The notes below the pieces were generated by a model. It ran no database searches. It was not told where the DNA came from and was given only the letters and a program-made list of their open reading frames with translations. A program made the translations under genes and the position numbers. A DNA stretch of 64,000 nucleotides. It comes from Hirsutella rhossiliensis (lineage: Eukaryota; Ascomycota; Sordariomycetes; Hypocreales; Ophiocordycipitaceae). Every line of letters begins with the position of its first letter. The first letter of the stretch is position 1. Below, in pieces: positions 50,001 to 60,570 of the stretch. Location of the stretch: the NCBI RefSeq assembly GCF_020360975.1, contig NW_025408670.1, positions 3,596,001 to 3,660,000 of the forward strand, written 5' to 3'.

Positions 50001-53000
50001 CAACCAGCGAAGCGGCCGAAGCCGCCTCCAGTGCCCCCTGGAAGTTAACCACGCCACGGCACGCCCTGGCCAGATACTGGGCGTTAAAGACCGGCTCGTC
50101 TCGCACGACACGCTCGAGCAGTGGAGACAGGACCGGCACCTCGGGTGTGTGGTACTGGACACCCTGCGCCGCCTTCTCAAAGTCGCCAAGGATGGGATCG
50201 ACCTGGGCCGTGTGGAAGGAAAAGGGAATGGCGAGCAAGACGGACTCGCTGCCCAGAGACTTGACCTTTGCAGCGAGCTTGTCGATGTTCTCCTTTGGTC
50301 CGCCGACAACGGTGCCCAGGGGTTGGTTGACGCATGTCACCTCGCAGCCCGACTCGGCGAGGAACGGCCGGACAACGTCGACGGCCTCCTTGATGGCCAG
50401 CATGGCGTGGGTGCCGGGGGTGCACGACTTTGCTAGGAGCGTTGCCCGTGTGCCCACGAGGAAGATGGCATCACTGGCACTGATGACCTTGGCACAGTAG
50501 AGCGCCGCGTATTCACCCAGGCTGTGGCCCGTGACCATGCTCGGGCGAATATTCCACGAGCTCCAGAGGCGACAGAGGGCCATTTGCACAGAAGTCAGCG
50601 CCAGGTGGCTCGCACACGTATCCACGCCGTCGAGGCTCGAGGCGGATCCGTCGACGAGGGACAAAAACGACGGGAAGCCAAGCTGCTGCGCTATGGCATC
50701 GAAGCGCACCACATCATCGCGGAACCCCGGCACCGACTGGAAGAGCTCCTGGCCTACCCCTGCGTACAAGCCTCCCTGTCCGGTAAAGACAAAGGCAACG
50801 CCTGGCACATCCACCGGGCCAGGGACGGGCTTGGGTGCCTCGGACTGGGCCCGCTGGGCGAGCTCGCGCACAATGGCGTCGACCGAGGCACCGGAGCAGG
50901 CCACCCTATAGCCGTGATGCAGCCGCCGGGCCGTGGTCGTGTAGGCGAGCGACGGCAGGGAGACGGACGGGTTCGCCTCGAGATACGACAGCATACTGCG
51001 TATGTTGGCGGCCAGCGCCGTGGCCGACTTGGCCGTGACGGTCACCAGGTGCGTGCCGCGCGGATCAAGCCCCGTGGCCTGGTCAAGCAGCGGAGCGTCT
51101 TCGAGGAGGATGGCGGTGTTGCCACCAGCTGCACTGAAGTTGTTCAGAAACACCCGTCTCGTCGCGCCAACAGAGTCCTCTCGACGCCATGGGGTAGGCT
51201 CAAGGGCAATGCGGACGTTGCGGTCGGCAAGGTCGCTGGGATAGTTTCTGTTGATGCGCGTCTTGATGCCACAATGCGGCGGAATCTCGTTGTTCTTCAT
51301 CATGAGCAGCACCTTGATCATGGACACGACGCCAGACGCCGACTCGCTGTGTCCAATGTTTGCCTTGGCCGAGCCGAGATAGAGAGGCTGCGTGGTAGGG
51401 CGCTTCTTGTCCGGCAGAAAGACGGACAGCACGGAGCGCATCTCGGTGGCATCGCCGGCCTGGGTGCCGGTGCCGTGCATCTCAACGTAGCTGATGTGGT
51501 TGGGGTCGACGCCCTGATAGCGCATGACGCGTTTGAAGACGGACACCTGGTCGCCCTCGTGCGGGCGCGTAATCGACTCCGACTGGCCGCAGTGGTTGGT
51601 GTTGGCTCCCGCAATGACACCGTAGACGGGGTCTCCGTCCTCGAGGGCGTCTTCGAGACGCTTGAGGATGACGGCGCCGACGGCTTCGGCCCGGCAGTAC
51701 CCGGAAGCCTCGTCGTCAAAGGTGTTGCAGTTGCCCGACTTGGCCAGGAAGTGGCCGCGGTCGAGGCCGGTGAAGATGTCGGGGTTGGTCAGGACGTTTG
51801 TGCCGCCGGCGACGGCCGTGTCGCACTCGCCCCGTAGGAGATAGCCACACGCCGACTGTATGGCGGCAAAGCTGGACGAGCACGCCGTGTCAATGCAGAG
51901 ACTGGGGCCCGAGAAGCGGAAGAAGTAGCTGATGCGCCCCGGCATAAAGGCCCGCACTCCGCCCGGGATGAAATAGGTGTCGACATTCTGGCTGCTATTC
52001 ACCTCTCGCCAGTCGTCGCTCGTGACGCCAAAGAAGACGCCGATGCGGTCCTGTTGCGTCGAGGGCGTCCGGTTGGGCACCATGCCGGCCATCTCCATTG
52101 CCTCGTACGTGGCGGTAATGGCCAGCCTGTGTGCCGGGTCGGTGCTGTCTGCCTCGCGGGGCGACATGTTGAAGAAGCGGGTGTCGAACAGGCCCGGCTC
52201 GTTGATGAAGCAGCCATGCTTGACGCGGTTGGTGTTCCGCCCCTTGCCCGTGGGATCATGGTACGTTTCCCAGTTGAAGCGCTCCTTGGGAATCTCGCGG
52301 TGCACGTCTCGGCCAGCCCGGAGGAGGTTCCAGAGCTCGTCGTTGGACGGCGCCTCGGGATATCGACCAGAGAAGCCGACAATGGCAATTTTGGACTGGT
52401 CAAACCGCCCCGTGGGCCCCTGGGGCTGCTGCTTCGGCGTCGAAATCATGTTTTGCACAGCCACCTCGAAGCTCGTCTCGTGGGCCAGGTACGAAGACAG
52501 CTGCGTCGTGGCATTGCAGTAGAAGGGGCAGATGACGCATCGGTCCACCTGCAGCTCACCCAGCGCTGCGGCGGTTGCGGCGAGGACCTCTTCCCACTTG
52601 ACCACCTGTTGCAGCACACCCATGCTGGCTACCCGGAGCAAGCCTTGCAAGTCGGTCGCCTCGACAGCTTCACCGCTGGAGCCGGACAGAAGGGGCATCT
52701 GTGGTTTGGTCCACTGAAGCGCAGCCTCTGGATACCCAGCCAGCGTAAAGTCGACATCGCCGTCGCTGAAGAGGTGGGCGGCGTGAAACGGCGACTCGAT
52801 GGACAGCCGGTGAGACTGGAGGCTGTTTTCCTCGAGGAACTGGTCCAGGACATCAGGTGGGCCACTGATGGTCGTGTTAGTCGGTGAGGTGGCGCTGATG
52901 TATATCCTAGACGGGCCGCCACGGGAGAGCTTTTGTTGCGTCAGTCGTGCCCTTGATAATGGGGGGGGGAATTGGATAACCAACCTTCTTCTCCTTGGCA

Positions 53001-53633
53001 CTGTTGACCAGCTGCTCCACTGGCTTGTTCCGCAAGACGACGGCGGACCAAGACTTGTCACCTGTCGTGGTGATGATGCTCCGTTGCAGCAAGGAGCGGA
53101 GCGCGGTCCGAAACGCGACCCTAGTGGCCTCGACTCCTGCGAGAACGACCTCGGACATAGATCGCGAGACGCAAATGGCGGAGGCGGCAAACGAGCCGGT
53201 GCAGCTGCCCAGTAGCAATGTGTTTTCAGACCGAGGAAACGGCCTGTCCTTTGCGAAGCTTGGGGCAAAGAAGTGTTAGGTCTGGCTTGCATGTATCAGG
53301 CGCAGCGTCCACAACTTACTGGATAAATTTCGCCAATTGACAGACAGTCATGAGACAAAACTGGAGGACCGGTGCCCCCTCGGTTTCGCCGAGCCGGGCC
53401 ACTAGGTCGATGAGAGTGGTGAAGCGGGGGAACATATCTTGGACGGCCGACGAGTGCCGTCCCAGTTCCTCTCGCAGGCTAAAAGCCACCCTCTCGAAAA
53501 AGGATGTCAAGGCCTCATCTTGACTGACGTGGAGCAGCCGGTTGAGGTCGGCCTCGAAGCTGGCTGTGAGGTCTCCAAAGAGCAACAACTCGGCCGTCTT
53601 ACTCGTCTCGTTGGTGTTAGTGGTGGGCGCCAT
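47021..53633 (-). CDS. Non-reducing polyketide synthase (SAT-KS-AT-PT-ACP-ACP-TE)
   Basis: Five exons (53633–53320, 53258–52985, 52929–49507, 49449–48688, 48631–47021; introns of 55–61 nt) give 2127 aa. Domains and active residues: SAT with C124 in GSCTG; KS from about 376 with C546 in DTACSSS, H681 in HGTGT and H723; malonyl-CoA AT with GHSLGE (S999); product-template domain with H1327 (GHMVNG) and D1514 (WIDSLGH); two ACPs with S1679 (FGLDSLL) and S1787 (IGIDSLL); Claisen-cyclase-type TE with S1952 (GGWSAGG) and H2103. All active sites are intact. This architecture is shared with T4HN/YWA1 synthases. The start MAPTTNTNET precedes a normal SAT opening. It is the core enzyme of the cluster; exact chain length cannot be read by eye. 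Confidence 0.96.
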
Positions 53634-55861
53634 TGTATGATTTTTCCTCATTAAGAATAAGGCGATCTAAACGATCACCGGTACCTGATGCCGAGAAGAC
53701 GGTGTTTCTAAAAGATGACTCAGGGCCTGATGCTGAGATGAGAATGGAAAGGCTGTTCGGAAAAGGGAGCCCGAAGTGAGTGAAAGGATGTCGTGGATTA
53801 GGAGGATGCGGTCATTAAGTGGTTTGGCAGTTTCCCAAGACTTGACTTGCAAGATGTCGAATGTAAAGACGGCGAGGCGGCATACTTCTTTTAACCTCAT
53901 CTCACGGAGCCGAGGCAGCATACGCCCTCTACAGCCGTTCGCACGAAGCGATAGAGTGGCCTTGGAATATTCCCGAGGTTTGTCAAAACGGCATGCCGAG
54001 AACAATGCAACGTCTCGAGATTGTTTCAGTCTTCGCATGGCCCGGATGTGAATCGGTGCCCTCTACACCTAGAGGATTTTCAATCAGACAGATCGAGGCC
54101 TCGCCCGCGCTGCGCCGACCTGTGGGCGTTTTGCGGGTTTCATCAGTGTCGCCGCGACCCTCTCGCAAGATGTCAACGCGATTGGTCGAGAGTACTCTAT
54201 CAAGCTTGTTTCAAATTCCCTTCAGGGGACGGCAGATATCGAGAGCCGAGATTTAGTGCGAACGGCCAGACCAGTTCGAGGGTGGGTCTACCGTTCAATG
54301 CGCACGGCTTGACCACATGTGTAATGCTCCGTTTATATTATGCGGAATCCATACGAACAACGATTGCGGGTGACGACGTATCTCCTGGCGGTGACACCCT
54401 CGCAGTTGCAGCTACGGTCCAGCCATGACAGAAGCTATTCAGATGCAACTTCCAACCTCGGGGTTTCGGTGGACATGTGGGATGATGGTGTGGAATCTGC
54501 GGATGGCTACTCCTTGATCTACGAGCGGATTGCCGCCACTATTCCCCATTTGCCCCTGGCATCTCCACAGGGCCATCTAAAGTTAGTTCGCTTGGGTAGT
54601 TTGACGACGTGCCGCATGCCAATCGGCGCTGCCAGGCGGTGGCTGACAGGTGGGCGGCCGATGGGACTCCCGAGCAACGAACCCAATGCTTAGGCAATCT
54701 TCTTGCCCGCGGAGCCCTTCGCGATCTCCAACCAAACGGGCAAACATAGGGCAGTGCAGCCAATCGCAACCAAGTACGGAGATCAATCATAGCTTACACA
54801 GGTGACAGGCCCAAGACGGGGCGGACACGGAGCAATCCAGACGCCGCTCAACGCCACTCTTGCCCCCAAAAGTATGGCATTCGGGCATTTACCTAGAAAG
54901 GTAACGTGGTTGCGAGAAACTGCAAGACTTGTCACGCAACCGAGGACTCACGCTCCCATTACTTAGCCCAAGGCGGGCCACAACGTCAATCAGTGCAGCA
55001 CGGCGAGCTGACGAAATACTGCGGCACGAGGCTCACATCAAGTTTTTGGTATTTGGCCCAGGTCTGCTGATTACAATGCCTTGTGCCTAGTTGATTTCAT
55101 GCCAAACCCCCCTAAATGGTGCAGGCATCGTAGCCTCGCGAGGCTCGGAGACGATGCCGAAGAGACAACAGACCAAGGCATCGTAGCCTCGCCCACATTA
55201 CGCCTCCCCGTTATCAGGCTCCCAGTTTCAACACTCTTTGCAGCCCCTTTATTCCCAAATAATTTGAAACGCTCACGTCCGCGTCCTTGGCACGCCAGGG
55301 TGGGTGTTTAGTGTGCTCGTTTTGAAATCTCGGCAAAAGACGTTGCCACGGAAGCAGCGATTCCAATGGGAAAAGAGTATATAATCCCGCCTCTGACGTG
55401 CGGGTTTAGGGTGAAACAACAAAGGGGGTGCTAAATACGATCAGCTTTGACATGGCCGCTTTGCCTCGCCTTTCTACACCCTCTGACACATCCCAGTCTC
55501 GAAAACTATCGGCCTGACAGGCACTTCTAGAATATAGCCTGAAACCGTCGGCACAGAGGATTGGTATGTATGCCGGCGCACCGTCAGAGGAAAGTTTCGT
55601 CCAGGATGACAACTAGCTGGCTATGACGGAGCCGAGAAGCGGCATGCATTGATCCGACTCCTCCTGTGACGTGTTCGGCATTGTGATTGTAGAGGTAGTG
55701 GTTGGCTCGCCTTTTGAGTAGACAGCCAATCGCTTCTTGAGTCATCCAGCCAAGTGTCCGTGGTTAATATTATAACACTCTACCCGGGTCCTGGATAGCA
55801 GCTGCTCTTGCTCCTGTCACAACAATCCAGATTTGCCAACACGCCACCACAGGGCGACGAC
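53634..55861. promoter_or_regulatory. PKS upstream region and divergent intergenic space
   Basis: 2.2 kb between the PKS (leftward) and the membrane protein gene (rightward). No gene is supported; small frames at 53.7–54.7 kb lack domains. It should contain the PKS promoter. An inverted-repeat cluster lies at 55124–55192 (listed separately). Confidence 0.5.
55124..55192. repeat. Inverted-repeat cluster, possible binding site
   Basis: GGCATCGT-AGCCTCG is followed at once by CGAGGCT-CGGAG-ACGATGCC, an inverted repeat with 15-bp arms and a 5-bp offset. A further direct copy of the half site GGCATCGTAGCCTCGC lies at 55177–55192. It is placed between the PKS and the membrane protein gene. Confidence 0.6.
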
Positions 55862-57601
55862 ATGAAGCGTGATGGCAGCATGGCGTCGAGATGGAATATG
55901 CACATTCGACGCAACGAATCTTCGCCGGGGCGGCCAAGCGCCGAGCCGCCCTCGGCCGTCGCCCAAGTCGACGTCTTCATGTGTCTGCCGGCCGACACAG
56001 TGAAGGGGGCTTCGCTAGTCGACGACGTTTCCTTTATACTACCCATCACGTCGACCATCGGCCAGGCTCGCCAGCCACAAACCATCACGTTATCAAGAGC
56101 CACGCCATCTAATACCCGGCAACCATCGTCAACGCCCATGGCGGACATGGTGGCGGCAAGCATGACGCCGGCCATGGTCGACTCAGGGGCGAACGCGCAA
56201 AATCAAGCCAATGCCGGCATGGGAGCGCCAGCGGCTGCCACCATGATGCCTGCCGCCGCTTCCATGGCTTCGAACTCTCGAGCAGCAAGCTCGATGCAAC
56301 AGGCGGGGCAGGTTGGAGCGGCCGTCGCCCCGATGGAGCCCATGATGATCGATCCGGCAAACGGACCGTTCCTGGGAGGAACTCCTACTTCCACGGACGA
56401 CGTGCTCCTCACGGTCATCTTCCTCATTCTCTTTGCCCTGGGCGCTTTCACGCACATTTCCATCTACCGCGCAAACGCCAAGCGCGGCCATAAGTTTCTG
56501 CTGTCGGATCTCGTCTTCGATTTCTGCATGGTCCGAGCGGTGACCTGCATATTCCGCATCATCTGGGCCTTTTTCAGTCCGCGCGGCATAATACTGGTGG
56601 CGTTAATCTTTGAAAACGGCGGGTAAGTTCTCCATCTGCCCAAGCGCGGCACGAGCCCATCGTTAACGCATCACAGCGCCGTTGTCGTCTTTGCCGTCAA
56701 CTTATTCTTCGCCCAGCGCATCGTCCGGGCCATGCATCCGCGCATCGGCTGGCACCCGGCGTTTGGATACTTTTCCCTCTTCCTCATCTTTTCCGTTCCA
56801 GCCATCGTCGTCATGAACATTGCCGTCATTTCCGTCAGCTTCTTTAGTGTCGGCAAGATGGCCCGGCTACAGGCTACCGAGGAAGCACTCAAGTTCGGGG
56901 CCTCATGGAACCTGATGTTGAGCGTCATGCCCCTTGTTCTAGTCTTCCTCGCCGCTGCCATGCCGGGACCACCGCCCGAGAACTTTGGCAGCGGCGAATT
57001 GCGGTGCAAGTCTACCGTGCTAGTTTTCAGTGCCGTGACCCTGGCGGTCGGGGCGGCTGTGCGGCTCGCAGCCTTGACGAATCCCGAGGCTGGGTTGGCA
57101 ATGTCGCCGTTGTTCAGCAAAGCCGTATTTTACGCCACTGGCTTCATGCTCGAGATTTTGACCGTCGTCGCATACGCCTACTTTCGCGTCGATTTACTCT
57201 TTCATATCCCCAACGGAGCCAGCAGACCTGGGGACTATTCGGCCGGCTCAGGGGATAAAATTCTTGGGGCCCAGTCGTGGTCTGCACGTGAGATTGAGAA
57301 CGAATTTGCCAGGCTCGGAATCCGCTACGAGCGTCTAAGGGGCTCCGGGGGATCCCAAAACAACGAGTTCATTGCTATATTCTATCCGGCTTCCAACCAA
57401 CCAGACATGTCAGGTGGCCTACCAGGTTCGCGAGGAACCGACTTTCAGTACGGGGATGCAGAGTTGTCGCCGAGAAACGTCACGAGAGTAGGCCGAAGGC
57501 AGACCATTATGGAATCTGTCAGGCCGCCGCGACCGCAGAGACCGACCAGTGAGACTTTCTACATGACTGAAAAGTTACCTCCCAGTCAGTTTGACGACTG
57601 A
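55862..57601 (+). CDS. Multi-pass membrane protein, DUF3112-like
   Basis: Two exons (55862–56622 and 56677–57601; 54-nt intron with GTAAGT donor) give 561 aa from the first in-frame ATG. A methionine at 56135 in a better context (CCCATGG) would give 470 aa and may be the true start, because the earlier part is low-complexity. After an Ala/Met-rich N-terminus come about seven hydrophobic spans, starting with VLLTVIFLILFALGAFTHI. Family-like features include RGHKF, FCMVRAVTCIFRIIWA, FAQRIVRAMHPRIGW and a FGSGELRCK loop. The C-terminus is hydrophilic. This resembles the fungal DUF3112 family, sometimes described as receptor-like; no function is established. Its place at the cluster edge does not prove a role in it. 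Confidence 0.8.
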
Positions 57602-59128
57602 AGCTACCGGTATTGATGGGTGGTTGGTTGCGTCCGACGTTTACGGGTAGCAATAACGAAACACCAACATATCCGTGTCTTCATTTTATGGTAGACCACA
57701 TATGGCTGGTAAAAACAAGCCATTTCTATTAATTAAGGCATAAATTTGTAATCTTGAGCTGAGCTCTAGTATAGCATATCTATAAAAAGCACTTTATACG
57801 TCGAGTCGTTGCCCTGACTAAACATGAGCAGCATATTACTACTTGCTCCCAGGAGGCGGGTGTAATAGCTTCCAGACAACACGGTGCTTAACCTATTAGA
57901 GTTGATTTTCACCACAACTTCCCAAGCAACCCAAAGATTCCCGAGTAAAGGTTTCCTCTAGAGGCTTCCTGATCGAAAGCGTCATCTGCCAAAGTGCAAC
58001 CTGCTTTCATTCGGTTTCATCCTATGCTGGATTTGGCGAGGGAACCTTATTACGCCCAGTGCATTGCCCGGTCACAGGCGGCTAGCCAAACAGAGGGTAG
58101 TCTAAGCTTCGGAGGCGGTACTGCCTCGCCTGCTACCAGTCGGGGGCTAACTTTGATGGATCAACCTGTCACACAGCGCGTGAGAGGCGCTCGGGACGAA
58201 GATTTCTAGCGAATCGGCAATGCCTAATCCCAGAAGCCCGGTACTAGCTGCCGGACCAATCGTGATTGCGTAGCGTCATCGCCCTCGTTCGCACTATTTC
58301 TTGGCAGGGGGATTTGCCGGCGGAGCGGATCCTCGGAGAACCTGAAACTACGAGGACCACATTATCTGTCACCCCCGCGGACCCCTTACCGGGGTTTCTA
58401 CCACTTTTGGTGACTGGTACGATGGAAATAGGCCTGAAAGGACCGTGCCATCGAGTCCTGAAGATACCGAGGCGGGGACGGACCCGGATATCGACGTTGC
58501 CGCTGAATGAGAAGCGCTGCGAACATTGTTGAAACTCGAAAAGCAGGCGTAGAGCGGGGTAACAATGGTGAGATTGCACCAAGATATTTGCTTGGACCTT
58601 TTGCTATGGGATTCTTCAGGCCTGTGTAGGTGTGCCCTGAAGCCCCCCAGGCTCTCTTGGTGATTGTACCGAATTATACCCTGAATTCCTCTATTCCTCG
58701 GAGGGGTCGAGCCGCATTTTTGAAAGGATCCTCCCTGTCTGGATTTTCATGTATTCCATTGCATCTCCACATGCCGCGGCTTGTTATTATTTTATATCCT
58801 TCCTCGCGGGAAGGCGCCAGGGGGGGGGGGGTTTTTGGGGCAAGGGGGTCAGAGGCGTCCGGATGTTTATGCCATTCGAGCAAGCAATTGAGGCTGACAA
58901 AATAGAGAGATTCAGGCTTGAAAGTCCGAGTCGTTTGTATCGCCGCCAGTGGTATCGACAGCCCTAGTAACAATTCCCGCTGCGACCCAAAAGTCATCGG
59001 TGGCCCTGCCCTCGTATGCGGCAAGCTGCAATTGGCCTGAGTCTCGTCTCAGTGTTTGATTTTCATCCTCGACCATCTCTTCCCGAAGACGCAGATATCT
59101 TGCTCTATTCTAGTCAAGATTTCGTCCT
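57602..59128. other. Intergenic stretch without supported gene
   Basis: No coding signal beyond short overlapping frames. A run of 12 G lies at 58820–58831. Confidence 0.5.
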
Positions 59129-59433
59129 ATCTATATCAGGGTGGTTTTCCATACATGGAAAGGCCTGCAATCGATAATCGGTATCGGCCCCACATTTATT
59201 GCAAGTATTGCAATACACCTTTCCATACTTGGTCCGTGCACGACGACAAAATGTCACTGAAGACACCTTCGACAAGATGGACAAATTCACACCATATGGT
59301 GAATTAAAAATACGAAGTAATTGATTGAGCTCAATGATAATGTCCAAAAAGAGAGGGTAGGCAAATCTTACGTGTTTTGTTCCAAGACGAGGAGGAAATC
59401 AGACGGGAATTTGCACGAATTCTCACGCCACGG

Positions 59434-60169
59434 TCACGCCACCGCCCCTTCCCTCTTCAAGACATTGTTCTTCACCCAATGCTTCAACCAATTCTCCTTT
59501 TCAATTTGGTCCGCATCCAATTGTGCCCTTTCCCAGGAGATCGTACGACGAGCCTGAAAACACCCGTTCCGGCTCGTCGCTCATCGCTGGCATTGATAGG
59601 ATGTCTATTGCCATTCGTGATAACTTCGGCCGTCGGTTCCTATGTCGCTCTTGAAGCCACCATGATAAAGCAGTTGTTGGCGCAATCTCATATGGATCAC
59701 CTGAGATGTAATCTTCATACTCGTCTTGACTTGTAGGTCGAGCACAATTCTGCAGATTTCTTGAAATACGATCAAATGCATCAAGGCCATTGTCTTCTTC
59801 TTCGTCCAGTACATGATACGAAATTGTACCGTCGTTTGTATTTCGGTAAGAGTAGCAAAGGTCTTTGACCCGTTTGAAAGCAGTTTTATGCCACTTCTTC
59901 TAATTTGAGTGGATGTACGTCGTGCGATAGCTTGGATGAAGGACCAAAGAAGCGGCGTAATAGGGCGAATTCTCTTTATTGATAATTTCTTGGTCAAGGT
60001 AGCCTTTGAAGACACGGCCCAGATCCCACGCTTGCCCGTAGAGTTGATCAAATCCTTCGATGATGGACGGTTGAAGAGGAGATAAATTCTCTGCGACGTT
60101 GATGACATACTTTCTTGCCCTCAGGGTGTTTTCGAAAGCTGGCGGTGACAGAAGTACTGTAGGGATCAT
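59434..60169 (-). pseudogene. hAT transposase, C-terminal remnant
   Basis: The minus strand reads GYLDQEIINKENSPYYAASLVLHPSYR, then a TAG stop in place of the expected Trp codon before KKWHKTAFKRVKDL, then ALSWWLQERHRNRRPKLSRMA and LSMPAMSDEPERVFSGS, the hAT dimerisation region. A one-base shift after FSGS moves to RRTISWERAQL...ENWLKHWV, ending at a TGA. The N-terminal BED finger and most of the catalytic domain are missing. The TGG to TAG change fits RIP or ordinary decay. Confidence 0.85.
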
Positions 60170-60570
60170 TCTGGGGACAATAAAGATAATATATGAGGCG
60201 GTTCCTGCCTTTGAACTCCGCTTCCCCTAACCCTTTTACTACCGGTACATTACTGCCAGATGAGCATGTTTTCATGATCCAAAAGCAGGTTTTCTCTTGT
60301 CTTGGGAGATATAGACGCGAATGAATCCGAAGCAATGGATTCAGAATCGAAGAAACATAACTAACACAGGCTCAGAATCCATTGTCGCCAGGTGATAATG
60401 GTATGCTGTGGGTTGGTGGTGAGGCTGATTTTGTGGATGTGCGGATTTGTAGCGGGGGTTCCAGGCCCACAGCCCCTGTAGGTAGCCCCCTGTAGGAACC
60501 CTTGTTAGTGGCGTGGTTCAGCCAATAGTATGGAAATACATGGATCCATATCCATACCTATTCCATGCCA

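Noticed and set aside
50524..51837. 437-aa plus-strand ORF
   Set aside because: Antisense shadow of the GC-rich PKS KS/AT coding region with no domain of its own.
59605..60108. 167-aa minus-strand ORF
   Set aside because: It is the wrong frame of the hAT transposase remnant, whose conserved motifs read in the neighbouring frame.
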